Shown here: one piece after another, positions 7,843-15,267 of the stretch | How positions within the stretch are numbered: the stretch's first letter is position 1 | How the letters are laid out: the number at the start of each line of letters is the position of its first letter | NCBI GenBank assembly: GCA_949294665.1 | Contig: CASFID010000011.1 | Location: forward strand, 1-34,007 | Reading direction: 5' to 3' | DNA from: an uncultured Eubacteriales bacterium | Lineage (GTDB): Bacteria > Bacillota > Clostridia > Lachnospirales > Lachnospiraceae | DNA length: 34,007 nucleotides | Notes under the pieces: model-generated | What the model was told of the DNA's origin: nothing | What the model saw: only the letters and a program-made list of their open reading frames with translations | Databases searched by the model: none | Program-made: the position numbers and the translations under genes

Positions 7843-8565
7843 ATGAAGATTGAGAAACTCAATGAGAATCAGATTCGTTGTACGTTGACACATGCTGATC
7901 TGGCGGCACGCCATCTGAAACTGAGCGAGCTCGCCTATGGAACTGAGAAAGCAAAATCTTTATTTCGGGATATGATGCAGCAGGCTTCTTTTGATTTTGG
8001 ATTCGAGGCAGAGAATATCCCCCTTATGATAGAAGCGATACCGTCCTCCGCGGACTCTATCGTCCTGATCATCACCAAGGTGGAAGATCCCGAAGAACTG
8101 GATACGCGTTTTTCCAAATTCACTCCCGCGGGCGAGAATGATCCTCTTAATATGGAGACACTGGAAAAACTCGAGGGTGCAGACGAATTTCTCAACTTGT
8201 TAAATAAAGTAAAAGAAGCCGCCGTAGGTACCAGAGTACCGGAGACTGTCGAAGCAGCCGCTCCGTCGTCATTTTCAGTCCGGCTCTTCGCCTTTGAGGA
8301 TCTGGACGGCGCGATACGGGCTTCCCACCTGATCGCCCCGGTTTACCAGGGTGCGAATACGCTTTACAAGGATGAGAGTAATGGAACATTCCTTCTCGCT
8401 CTCGCCCCATCGGAGCACTCCACGAATGAGTTCAACAAAATATGCAATATGCTTTCTGAGTATGGTTCCCCGGAAAAAGCGGATTCTTCCGTCCTTGCGT
8501 TTCTGGAGGAGCACTGTGATACGCTTATCCCAGCAGACGCCGTACAGAAATTATCCACATTGTAA
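7843..8565 (+). CDS. mecA: Adaptor protein MecA
   Basis: 240 aa, close to the usual 220-250. The N-terminal segment MKIEKLNENQIRCTLTHADL and the acidic middle are typical of MecA; the C-terminal half (from about residue 140, SFSVRLFAFEDLDGAIRASH) is the ClpC-binding domain. MecA delivers substrates to the ClpCP protease and activates ClpC. AAGGATGTG precedes the ATG. The gene is single, with its own promoter (7744-7772) and a strong terminator (8575-8621). Its last codons include a DnaA-box sequence (TTATCCACA, 8551-8559), most likely by chance. Confidence 0.92.
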   Translation: MKIEKLNENQIRCTLTHADLAARHLKLSELAYGTEKAKSLFRDMMQQASFDFGFEAENIPLMIEAIPSSADSIVLIITKVEDPEELDTRFSKFTPAGENDPLNMETLEKLEGADEFLNLLNKVKEAAVGTRVPETVEAAAPSSFSVRLFAFEDLDGAIRASHLIAPVYQGANTLYKDESNGTFLLALAPSEHSTNEFNKICNMLSEYGSPEKADSSVLAFLEEHCDTLIPADAVQKLSTL

Positions 8566-8574
8566 GGATGAAAT

Positions 8575-8621
8575 AAGGGCGTGCCGCATGAGGAAAATAT
8601 CTCCTCGTACGACACGCCCTT
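8575..8621. terminator. Bidirectional terminator between mecA and the DUF1858 gene
   Basis: AAGGGCGTG (8575-8583) pairs with CACGCCCTT (8613-8621), and GAGGA (8590-8594) with TCCTC (8602-8606) nearer the tip. A T-rich tract follows on the plus strand. It sits between two convergent genes. Confidence 0.85.
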
Positions 8622-8658
8622 CATTTTTCTATCCTGCTCTGACCGTCAGACTGTCGGC

Positions 8659-8868
8659 TTAGTTCCCAGCTGCCGTCATAGCCGCATTGATCTTCTCCAC
8701 GAGAAGATTACTGTCAATGCCGTGTACCATAGCGGCCTCCTCGATCGTCTCCATCTGCGATGCCGGGCAGCCGAGGCAGTGCATTCCGATCTCCATCAGA
8801 ATCGGTGCAGAATCCGGAAAAATGTTGAGAAGTTCTCCGATTTTTGTATCTTTAGAAATCTGTGCCAT
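8659..8868 (-). CDS. DUF1858 domain protein
   Basis: 69 aa, a single DUF1858 domain: it opens with [21 protein letters not shown] and contains HCLGCPAS, a CxxC pair typical of this family, which is often annotated as a hybrid-cluster-associated redox disulfide domain. The cysteine pair suggests redox or metal chemistry, but no function is established here. TAAGGAGG lies 8 bases before ATG. A good promoter is at 8922-8950, so the gene is monocistronic. Confidence 0.88.
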   Translation of the reverse strand: MAQISKDTKIGELLNIFPDSAPILMEIGMHCLGCPASQMETIEEAAMVHGIDSNLLVEKINAAMTAAGN

Positions 8869-8921
8869 TTCTATTTCCTCCTTAAAAATATAAAATATGA
8901 TTAATATCTTCAGCGGCTTCT

Positions 8922-8950
8922 ATTATAATCCCTGTCAATTAAATTATCAA
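8922..8950 (-). promoter_or_regulatory. Promoter of the DUF1858 gene
   Basis: Minus-strand TTGATA (rc of 8945-8950), 17-base spacer, perfect TATAAT (rc of 8922-8927), about 55 bases before the start codon. Confidence 0.8.
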
Positions 8951-9140
8951 CCTGTGTTTTCTATTTTATACAGCACTTGTACACATATCTTTTTCTGAAT
9001 TTTCTGAAATGTTCTCCCTGTATTTTTTGTTTTTTTGAATACTCAAAAGTCAAGAATCAATCTGATTTTTTTCGACAATTTTATATTTTCATAACAACTC
9101 ACCAAAACGTTCGTTCTTTTTTTACCGCCGAGTAATTCAC

Positions 9141-9230
9141 CAAAAACATATGTTTTTGTGTGGATAATGTGGATAACTTTATAAAAACGCTCACTTTTTC
9201 CACGTTTTTCATCCCATCACATGTGGATAA
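9141..9230 (+). promoter_or_regulatory. DnaA-box cluster with adjoining perfect palindrome
   Basis: Three perfect TGTGGATAA 9-mers (reverse complement of the DnaA box TTATCCACA) lie in the same orientation at 9159-9167, 9168-9176 (directly abutting) and 9222-9230. An 18-bp perfect palindrome, CAAAAACATATGTTTTTG, occupies 9141-9158, immediately before the first box. All sit in the AT-rich non-coding gap 8951-9415, which otherwise shows no gene. No dnaA, dnaN or rpmH is nearby, so this is not the standard chromosomal origin context. A DnaA-titrating or regulatory cluster is possible. Confidence 0.6.
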
Positions 9231-9415
9231 GTTGAAAACTTCCTGATTTCCGATTTCGACGCATTTTTACAAATAAAAACATTTTTGTGCATTTTGCTTA
9301 TTATATCGACGGCTATGTCGAAAACGGGAAAACTGCATTTTCAATGAAATACAATCTTCCCGTTCCTATTATAATATATTATCATTCGGTATTACATTTC
9401 TCACCGGATTTTCTG

Positions 9416-10510
9416 TCAGAGTACGCGCCTCACAGAATAGATATTGGAATATGTGGCGCTGCATATGCAAATGCCTTTTTCCGCATTCAGAGCATTGACG
9501 ATATTTCCGTCGCCCATATACAACCCTACATGCCCTGCATCCCCATACAGGATCAGATCTCCCGGCTGGGCTTCCTCGTAGCTTACCGCATAGCCCGAAT
9601 TTACCATATCATATGTCGTTCTCGGAAGACTGACTCCAAAATGTGCGTACACCGACTGGACGAAACCCGAGCAGTCCGCACCGTTCGTAAGACTTGTCCC
9701 GCCCCACACATAAGGGTTTCCGACAAACTGACAGGCGTAATCGATAACTGCCTGTCCCGATACGCCATCACTGTTTACCGGGATTCCCGAGGCTTCGGCC
9801 TCTGCCTGTTCCTGACGCGCTTTCTCTTCTTCGATCCGTTCCTCTTCTTCCTCTTTTGTCTCCCCGTAGGAATAAGAGGTTTCTTCTGTAACGTATTCAC
9901 CCGATACCCAGCCGTCTATATCTCCGACTTTTACCGGATACCAGCCGTCCACCGGATCGCCGGTCACCTGATATTGTTCGTCCATGGCAATCTGCGTCAG
10001 GATCCCGGAGTCCGTACCCTGTCCGTTTCTGACATTCAGAACAGATGCCGTGACCGTGACCGTATCATTTTCATAATCACCGGCGCATTCTTCCGCATCG
10101 CTTCCCGTGATAAGCGTGTCTGCCGGGACATACCCTTCAGCAGATCCTGACCGGATCTTCGTCCAGCCGTCCAGATATTCGAGCACCTGGGCTGCGGAAT
10201 CTTTATATAGCTTTCCTACCCATTCGCTCTCCTCATCCGGGGCACTTCTGATATAGGTATAATCTCCTGTATCAGAAAATGCCATATTCAAATACTCACC
10301 CTCTTCTGTTGGCACCAGATAGAGATCAATATTCTCTTTCACCTCTGTCTCATAACATTCTTCCAGTACCGATTCGATCCCCGACGCCTGCACAAACGGC
10401 TGCTCATCCGTGTCTCCGGCCGCCGTTACGTGGAGAGCGCTCCCCGGGATCATGATCATTCCCGCCACTGCGGAAAGGACCATCTTTTGCCTGATGTGTG
10501 TCTTACCCAT
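9416..10510 (-). CDS. Secreted SH3 / NlpC-P60 cell-wall endopeptidase
   Basis: 364 aa. A signal peptide (residues 1-31, ending VTAAG) is followed by two bacterial SH3 domains (about 78-135 and 150-208), a charged helical linker rich in Glu (215-240) and an NlpC/P60 domain (250-364). The catalytic pair is Cys280 in GADCSGFVQ and His327 in AGHVGLYMGDG; the third polar position reads Asn339 where His is common. Such enzymes cut the D-Glu-diaminopimelate bond in peptidoglycan stem peptides outside the cell. AAGGAGG 8 bases before ATG fixes the start. A promoter lies at 10593-10621. Confidence 0.9.
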   Translation of the reverse strand: MGKTHIRQKMVLSAVAGMIMIPGSALHVTAAGDTDEQPFVQASGIESVLEECYETEVKENIDLYLVPTEEGEYLNMAFSDTGDYTYIRSAPDEESEWVGKLYKDSAAQVLEYLDGWTKIRSGSAEGYVPADTLITGSDAEECAGDYENDTVTVTASVLNVRNGQGTDSGILTQIAMDEQYQVTGDPVDGWYPVKVGDIDGWVSGEYVTEETSYSYGETKEEEEERIEEEKARQEQAEAEASGIPVNSDGVSGQAVIDYACQFVGNPYVWGGTSLTNGADCSGFVQSVYAHFGVSLPRTTYDMVNSGYAVSYEEAQPGDLILYGDAGHVGLYMGDGNIVNALNAEKGICICSATYSNIYSVRRVL

Positions 10511-10592
10511 ATAAAACCTCCTTGATATCTATGTCTTTATCTTTTGTAGGAAGTTCTAAATGTTACACATTTGTTAAATTTGTTACGCTGAT

Positions 10593-10621
10593 ATTGTATC
10601 AACTATACACCGATGTGTCAA
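10593..10621 (-). promoter_or_regulatory. Promoter of the NlpC/P60 gene
   Basis: Minus-strand TTGACA (rc of 10616-10621), 17-base spacer, TACAAT (rc of 10593-10598). The 5' untranslated region would be about 75 bases. Nothing else clear is seen in 10622-10811. Confidence 0.8.
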
Positions 10622-10811
10622 CAGTATTTATCAGTGTTTTCGTTGACAACGCTCGACATATTATCTATTTCTTCATGTCGCAATGTGTCCCATATGATTA
10701 ATCCGTTAATTATTTTGTAACATTCTGCCCCATATATACTTCTCTGCGTCATTCTTTACAGATCGTTCATCCCCCGGCTATATTTTTTACGATTTTTTTA
10801 TGAAATAACGG

Positions 10812-10840
10812 TTGACAACCGGCTGCAAATGTATTATATT
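10812..10840 (+). promoter_or_regulatory. Promoter of the perR operon
   Basis: Perfect TTGACA (10812-10817), 17-base spacer, TATATT (10835-10840). A Fur/PerR-type box begins 8 bases after the -10. Confidence 0.85.
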
Positions 10841-10847
10841 TTAATCA

Positions 10848-10862
10848 CAGTAATCGTTATCA
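10848..10862 (+). promoter_or_regulatory. PerR/Fur-type operator at the perR start site
   Basis: CAGTAATCGTTATCA (reverse complement TGATAACGATTACTG) fits the 7-1-7 Fur-family pattern TGATAATnATTATCA at 11 of 14 positions. It covers the expected transcription start, so repression of its own operon is the likely effect. Confidence 0.55.
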
Positions 10863-10915
10863 TTATTATTTTAATAACTATTCTCATTTAGTTAGTTTTG
10901 AAAGGGGGATTCCCA

Positions 10916-11311
10916 TTGGCAGCTTTAAAATATAGTAGACAACGAGAATCCATCAAACATTTTCTGATGACAACCAGAGATCATCCTACAGCCGACGAGG
11001 TGTATATGCATGTAAAGAAGGATTTCCCGAATATCAGTCTGGGTACTGTATACAGGAACTTAAACCTCCTTACTGATATCGGCGAGGCGATCAAGATCGC
11101 TACACCAGACGGCGGAGACAGATTTGATGGAAGGATTGAACCGCACAATCATTTTTTGTGCAAAAAATGTGGACGATTACTGGATCTGGAACTTGATATG
11201 CAGAGTATCGAGGAAGTCAATCAACTGGCAGCTGAAAATTTTGACGGACTGATCGAATCCAGTTCCACATTATTCTATGGTGAATGCAGTGACTGCATTA
11301 AAAAGTCTTAA
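10916..11311 (+). CDS. perR: Fur-family regulator, PerR type
   Basis: 131 aa starting at TTG (10916): AAAGGGGG lies 7 bases upstream, whereas an earlier in-frame TTG at 10898 would precede the ribosome site. A winged helix-turn-helix with SLGTVYRNLNLL (recognition helix) is followed by the metal and dimer domain: DRFDG, HNHFLCKKCG and a second CSDC give the Cys4 structural zinc site. PerR senses peroxide through metal-catalysed histidine oxidation and derepresses peroxide defence genes. Two rubrerythrin genes follow immediately, which is why PerR is preferred over Fur or Zur. Confidence 0.85.
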   Translation: MAALKYSRQRESIKHFLMTTRDHPTADEVYMHVKKDFPNISLGTVYRNLNLLTDIGEAIKIATPDGGDRFDGRIEPHNHFLCKKCGRLLDLELDMQSIEEVNQLAAENFDGLIESSSTLFYGECSDCIKKS

Positions 11312-11344
11312 CAATACATTTTATAAGAAAAGGAGACAAGAACT

Positions 11345-11887
11345 ATGAAAAAATGGGTATGTACAGTATGTGGTTATGTTTATGAAGGAGAAGCTGCACC
11401 GGCAGAATGTCCGGTATGCCATGCACCGGCTGAGAAATTCCAGGAGCAGTCAGGCGAGATGACATGGGCTGCCGAGCATGTAGTAGGCGTTGCAAAAGGC
11501 GTAAGCGAGGACATCCTTGCAGACTTAAGAGCAAACTTCGAGGGAGAGTGCTCCGAAGTCGGAATGTATCTTGCAATGGCAAGAGTTGCTCACAGAGAAG
11601 GATATCCTGAGATCGGTCTTTACTGGGAGAAAGCTGCTTACGAAGAGGCTGAGCACGCTGCTAAATTTGCTGAGCTGCTCGGAGAGGTCGTTACAGACAG
11701 CACAAAGAAAAACCTTGAGATGCGCGTAGAGGCTGAGAACGGCGCTACAGCCGGAAAATTCGACCTTGCGAAACGTGCGAAAGCAGCTAACCTGGATGCG
11801 ATCCACGACACAGTTCACGAGATGGCAAGAGACGAGGCTCGTCACGGAAAAGCATTTGCAGGTCTTCTTAAGAGATACTTCGGCTAA
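11345..11887 (+). CDS. Reverse rubrerythrin (rubredoxin domain first)
   Basis: 180 aa. The rubredoxin domain is at the N-terminus ([12 protein letters not shown], then CPVCHAP), followed by a four-helix di-iron domain with [24 protein letters not shown] and DEARHGKAF ligand motifs. This reversed order is typical of clostridial oxygen-inducible rubrerythrins, which reduce peroxide (and oxygen) to water with electrons from NADH-linked or rubredoxin donors. GGAGAC about 11 bases before ATG. It starts 33 bases after perR with no promoter between, so it is probably co-transcribed and PerR-controlled. The terminator at 11932-11978 ends the unit. Confidence 0.92.
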   Translation: MKKWVCTVCGYVYEGEAAPAECPVCHAPAEKFQEQSGEMTWAAEHVVGVAKGVSEDILADLRANFEGECSEVGMYLAMARVAHREGYPEIGLYWEKAAYEEAEHAAKFAELLGEVVTDSTKKNLEMRVEAENGATAGKFDLAKRAKAANLDAIHDTVHEMARDEARHGKAFAGLLKRYFG

Positions 11888-11931
11888 TCCGGGCCTGATC
11901 CAAACTGTAGATAAGTAATATATAAACTCAT

Positions 11932-11978
11932 GAGACTGTCTTTGAGAATTTCATACAAGATTCCCGGAGACAGTCTCT
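11932..11978 (+). terminator. Rho-independent terminator of the perR-reverse rubrerythrin operon
   Basis: GAGACTGTCT and AGACAGTCTC form a perfect 10-bp stem with a long loop, followed by TTTT. Confidence 0.85.
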
Positions 11979-11995
11979 TTTCAACTGACGCAATG

Positions 11996-12038
11996 TTGTG
12001 CTGATATAAAGTAACTGATATACAGATAATGATTTCAA
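11996..12038 (+). promoter_or_regulatory. Rubrerythrin promoter with PerR-box-like site
   Basis: TTGTGC (11996-12001), 17-base spacer, TATACA (12019-12024), then AGATAATGATTTCAA (12024-12038), which matches the 7-1-7 Fur/PerR pattern at about 10 of 14 positions. The box sits just past the -10, as at the perR promoter. Confidence 0.5.
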
Positions 12039-12050
12039 GAGAGGTGTACT

Positions 12051-12587
12051 ATGTCTAAATATGCAGGAACAAAAACTGAGAAAAACCTGATGGAAGCTTT
12101 TTCCGGAGAGTCACAGGCGCGCAATAAATATACTTACTACGCATCTGCCGCAAGGAAAGCGGGATTCGTCCAGATGGCGAACATCTTCGAGGAAACTGCA
12201 AATCAGGAGAAAGAGCATGCGAAAATGTGGTTCAAAGAGTTCCACGGCATTGGAAACGTAGAGGAGAATCTGGCGGACGCTGCAGCCGGCGAGAACTATG
12301 AGTGGACGGATATGTACAAACGCATGGCTGAGGAAGCCGAGGCCGAGGGCTTCGCCGAGCTGGCTGCGAAATTCCGCGGAGTAGCCAAAGTGGAAGCCGC
12401 TCATGAGAAACGCTATCAGAGACTGCTCGATCACTACCGCGAAGGCAGGACTTTCAAAGACGAGGCTCCTCTCGGCTGGAAATGCGGAAACTGCGGTTAC
12501 ATCTATGAGGGTGACGAAGCGCCGGAAGTATGCCCGGTATGCGCACATCCGAAAGCTTACTTCGAGAGAAAGGCTGAGAATTACTAA
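12051..12587 (+). CDS. rbr: Rubrerythrin
   Basis: 178 aa with the classical order: a di-iron four-helix domain ([38 protein letters not shown] carry the Glu/His ligands) followed by a C-terminal rubredoxin domain ([12 protein letters not shown], then CPVCAHP). It is an NADH-linked peroxide reductase of anaerobes in the cytoplasm. AGAGAGGTG lies about 6 bases before ATG. A terminator separates it from the upstream operon and it has its own promoter with a PerR-box-like site, so both rubrerythrins probably belong to one peroxide regulon. Confidence 0.95.
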   Translation: MSKYAGTKTEKNLMEAFSGESQARNKYTYYASAARKAGFVQMANIFEETANQEKEHAKMWFKEFHGIGNVEENLADAAAGENYEWTDMYKRMAEEAEAEGFAELAAKFRGVAKVEAAHEKRYQRLLDHYREGRTFKDEAPLGWKCGNCGYIYEGDEAPEVCPVCAHPKAYFERKAENY

Positions 12588-12628
12588 GAATCGTGTTTAT
12601 CGGGGCGACTTCCCCGGTAGATCATCCG

Positions 12629-12733
12629 AAATAAAGCGGATACATCAGTATGTCTCGCATGTTCAGAGCCGACGGCATTGTAATGCTTTCGGCCCCGCAA
12701 GATGCATCATATCAGCTGTATCCGCTTTATTTT
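12629..12733. terminator. Long stem-loop between rbr and the GIY-YIG gene
   Basis: AAATAAAGCGGATACA (12629-12644) pairs perfectly with TGTATCCGCTTTATTT (12717-12732), 16 bp. A second hairpin lies inside: GCCGA with TCGGC and GCATT with AATGC between about 12668 and 12693. The A/U-rich outer ends give U tracts in both directions, so it can terminate both convergent genes; the 73-base structured loop is larger than a normal terminator needs. Confidence 0.7.
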
Positions 12734-12974
12734 ATAAGGTTTCTATCATTTTCACTTTCTCTTCTCTGCTCATATGCTTGATCTCCCACTCCCGGCGCAT
12801 GGCTTCTTCTTTCGTCCGGAATCCCTCGTAATAAGCCAGAGAGACCGGGCGGCGGGACTTCGTGTACTTCGCGCCCTTTCCGTCGTTGTGCGCCCGGATC
12901 CGCTTCTCCAGATCATTGGTCCAGCCGGTATAGAGCGAACCGTCACTGCATTGAACGATATATGTATAATTCAT
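12732..12974 (-). CDS. GIY-YIG domain protein (UPF0213/YhbQ-like)
   Basis: 80 aa from the chosen start. The GIY-YIG fold is seen as [29 protein letters not shown], with [11 protein letters not shown] and the [13 protein letters not shown] tail typical of the small single-domain family. Related proteins are small DNA nucleases of poorly known role. The family normally begins MNYxYIxxC, so the ATG at 12974 is chosen over 13019, although the ribosome site (GGTGGTG) is weak. The gene lies between two long inverted repeats, 12629-12733 (overlapping its stop codon) and 13061-13196. Confidence 0.85.
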   Translation of the reverse strand: MNYTYIVQCSDGSLYTGWTNDLEKRIRAHNDGKGAKYTKSRRPVSLAYYEGFRTKEEAMRREWEIKHMSREEKVKMIETL

Positions 12975-13060
12975 AAACAACACCACCATTATTTTATTCC
13001 ATCCGTGAGGATTTGACAATCATTAATTCGTGTTTGCCGGCGGGGAAGGCGACTTCGCAA

Positions 13061-13196
13061 TAATCTGTCAGAAAAAGTTAAGGATCCGTAAGCTGATGTT
13101 AAGCCGCAAAATGGACTGTCTGAGCCAAAGGCAAGTTGTCCGTTTTGCGGCTTTGCTTTTCATCAGATTTCAGATCCTTTTGTTTTTCTCAGATTA
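13061..13196. repeat. 136-bp imperfect long inverted repeat (MITE-like or structured RNA)
   Basis: The two halves are imperfect reverse complements for about 60 bases each. Matched blocks in order are TAATCTG/CAGATTA at the ends, AGAAAAA/TTTTTCT, AAGGATC/GATCCTT, CTGATG/CATCAG, AAGCCGCAAAA/TTTTGCGGCTT and GGAC/GTCC next to the loop. It encodes no protein and lies between the GIY-YIG gene and spoIIQ. The defined termini, with TA at both ends, suggest a miniature inverted-repeat element; a very long terminator or small RNA cannot be excluded. Confidence 0.6.
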
Positions 13197-13311
13197 TAAA
13201 GCTGAGCCGGAAGCACATACCGCTCATCTCAAAAAAGTATTTCCGTGCCTCATCTCCGCCCGTTTTCGGACCTCATATTATCGGCATTCACTCCGTCAAA
13301 CACGAATCGAT

Positions 13312-14130
13312 CTACTCCATAAAGTTCATCGGATCTACCGGATCTCCGTCTTTGAGTACCTCAAAGTACAGATTCGGCCCCTCCACACTGTAATATTTTG
13401 TGGGCTCCGCTAAAGATCCGATCGTCTCCCCCGCGCTGACATAATCGCCGATGCTGAGCGCCACATCGGCCAGCTGACCATAGACGGCAGTGTAGCCGTT
13501 GCCCATATCGAGGGTGACCGTTGTTCCTGTCTGCGCCGTCTCTTCAATGTTTGTAACGATTCCGGCAGCCGATGCGCTGATCGGTTCTCCTACTTCACCG
13601 CCGATGATCATGGCAGGATTATACTGGTACTGTTCCAGCGTCTGGAAAAATACTGTCTGATCCATGCTGTAACTCATGATCACTGCGCCGCTGGCCGGCC
13701 ATGCAAGAATGCTGTCTTCACTGAACCACACGCCTGATGTATCTTCTGCCGACACTTCCGAACCGTTGTCTGTTCCCGCATTTTCGTCTGCAGTTTCGCC
13801 TGTGCTGTTCTGAGTTCCCGCAGTATCTCCGGTCTGTTCATCCGTTTCAGCCGGCAGGCCGCCTTCCGACGTCCCCGGATCGATGTCCGTTTCCGGCAGG
13901 ATAATATCGTCTGTAGTCGTTTCTTCTGATGTGCTCTCCATATTTGACCCGGTATCTTCTGTAAATTCTTCTGCCTGTTCCTCTGCCTTTGCCATCTGCT
14001 CTTCAATGTCTCTTTGATAATTGTTGAACGTATATACTCCAACCAGCGCTATGACAGCTACAAAGCAGATTACAATGCCTACGGCAGCGCCTTTTCCTTT
14101 CAGGAAAGACGGTCTTTCATTCTTATTCAT
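13312..14130 (-). CDS. spoIIQ: SpoIIQ-like degenerate M23 peptidase domain protein
   Basis: 272 aa. One N-terminal membrane span (GAAVGIVICFVAVIALVGVY), a long acidic Thr/Glu-rich linker (about residues 45-135) and an M23/LytM-fold domain (about 140-272). All usual zinc ligands are replaced: the HxxxD region reads YNPAMII, the GH motif reads VYGQL, and HxH reads NLYFEV. The domain is therefore a structural LytM fold, as in Bacillus SpoIIQ, which binds SpoIIIAH across the engulfing membranes. It follows spoIID, the same gene order as in Bacillus. GAGGTG is 8 bases before the ATG at 14130; an upstream in-frame GTG (14139) is too close to it. Confidence 0.82.
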   Translation of the reverse strand: MNKNERPSFLKGKGAAVGIVICFVAVIALVGVYTFNNYQRDIEEQMAKAEEQAEEFTEDTGSNMESTSEETTTDDIILPETDIDPGTSEGGLPAETDEQTGDTAGTQNSTGETADENAGTDNGSEVSAEDTSGVWFSEDSILAWPASGAVIMSYSMDQTVFFQTLEQYQYNPAMIIGGEVGEPISASAAGIVTNIEETAQTGTTVTLDMGNGYTAVYGQLADVALSIGDYVSAGETIGSLAEPTKYYSVEGPNLYFEVLKDGDPVDPMNFME

Positions 14131-14225
14131 TGTCATCACCTCTGGCTATATTTTTGCCAGAAAACAATCGTATTATTCTGCGTATTTCAAAAGATCGTCA
14201 CAAAATATTTTCCTGTTGCAACGCA

Positions 14226-15215
14226 TCAAAAAAATTCCGTTTCCTGAATATCATTTCTCACTTCCGTTCCCTCAAAGAAAAATGCAAGGATCTCCTGACA
14301 GGTCCTTCCCTCTTTCGCCATCTGATCCGCAGTCCATATGCTCATCCCCATCCCGTGTCCCTGTCCCGTTGTAGTGATCTTTACGCCGTTTTCTCCATCT
14401 TCGCTGAGCGAAAATGCGCTCGACGGCAAAGAGAGCGCATCCCGGAACTGATCTCCGGTGCACACAGTATTGCCGATCCTCATCTCGCTTACATATCCCG
14501 CGGAATCACAGGATACGATCTCAAGATCTTCAAAGGTGTATCCCTGCGCCGCTTTCTCACCGTCTTCCTCCGCCACAAGAAAATCCCTGCACAGGCTCTG
14601 GATTTCCCCAAAAGAAAAGGTAAATGTCTGGATTTCACCGTCCGCTTCTTTATCCAGCGGACACTCTCTCACCGCAATATACGGATATTCTTTACTTCCC
14701 ATCACTTCGGCTGCGCTCCGCGTCATCCCGGCACTCGACTGATGGAACGGCGTCCAGGCGTAGGCGTCATTGTACAACACTGCCATATCGTCTGTCTCCT
14801 CCACAGCACGGATATACTTTTCGTAGTATTTCCGGTAATCTTTCGCGCCCCACTTCTCTTCCATCTCTTCACGGGACAGATAGGTTTCTGTGAGAATCTT
14901 GTCCTCCGATCCTTCAAGCAGCCTGTATATCTGAGTACGGATGAGTACGGCCTGTGCTTTCATGGCCTCCAGTCCGCAGTCCTCCGGTATCTCTTCCGCA
15001 AGTATTCCCGCAATATAGTCTGTCCACCTGACCTCTGTCACTCCGTCGGCCTCTTCGGCATCAGATACTTTCACTTTTACATAGAAATCCTCGCCGCCCT
15101 CTTTTCTTACATCCGCGCCATTCACAAATACCGATACGATATATGGAAGCAGGATAAGGATCACGAGAAATGCGGCAACCGATTTAAATTTTTGTTCTAT
15201 GGCATATCGATTCAT
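14226..15215 (-). CDS. spoIID: Stage II sporulation protein D
   Basis: 329 aa. One N-terminal membrane span (SVAAFLVILILLPYIVSVFV) and a SpoIID/LytB domain: DYIAGILAEEIP with the catalytic-type glutamate, LEAMKAQAVLIRTQ, HQSSAGMTRSAAEVMG and the C-terminal GQGHGMGMSIWTADQMAKEG are diagnostic. SpoIID is a lytic transglycosylase that, with SpoIIM and SpoIIP, drives engulfment of the forespore. The ATG of MNRYAIEQ at 15215 is chosen because GGAGGG lies 9 bases upstream; an open frame continues 29 codons further back into the upstream gene. The ribosome site is part of a terminator-like hairpin (15222-15253). Confidence 0.93.
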   Translation of the reverse strand: MNRYAIEQKFKSVAAFLVILILLPYIVSVFVNGADVRKEGGEDFYVKVKVSDAEEADGVTEVRWTDYIAGILAEEIPEDCGLEAMKAQAVLIRTQIYRLLEGSEDKILTETYLSREEMEEKWGAKDYRKYYEKYIRAVEETDDMAVLYNDAYAWTPFHQSSAGMTRSAAEVMGSKEYPYIAVRECPLDKEADGEIQTFTFSFGEIQSLCRDFLVAEEDGEKAAQGYTFEDLEIVSCDSAGYVSEMRIGNTVCTGDQFRDALSLPSSAFSLSEDGENGVKITTTGQGHGMGMSIWTADQMAKEGRTCQEILAFFFEGTEVRNDIQETEFF

Positions 15216-15253
15216 AAAAAACAGCCCTCCATAATCTAATATATGAAGGGCTG
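15216..15253 (-). terminator. Terminator overlapping the spoIID ribosome site
   Basis: On the minus strand CAGCCCTTC (rc of 15245-15253) pairs with GGAGGGCTG (rc of 15222-15230), followed by TTTTTT and directly by the spoIID ATG. It is a normal-looking terminator for the ileS-glgP operon, but its 3' arm is also the only ribosome site of spoIID. Confidence 0.8.
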
Positions 15254-15267
15254 CTCCTGATTTATTC
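15238..15267 (-). promoter_or_regulatory. Possible sigma-E promoter of spoIID
   Basis: CATATATT (rc of 15238-15245) resembles the sigma-E -10 CATACAnT, with GAATAAA (rc of 15261-15267) 15 bases upstream as a weak -35. A transcript starting here would lack the 5' arm of the hairpin that hides the spoIID ribosome site. The motif match is modest. Confidence 0.35.

Noticed and set aside
9141-9230. Chromosomal replication origin
   Set aside because: No dnaA, dnaN, rpmH, gyrB or similar neighbours; three boxes alone do not make an origin.
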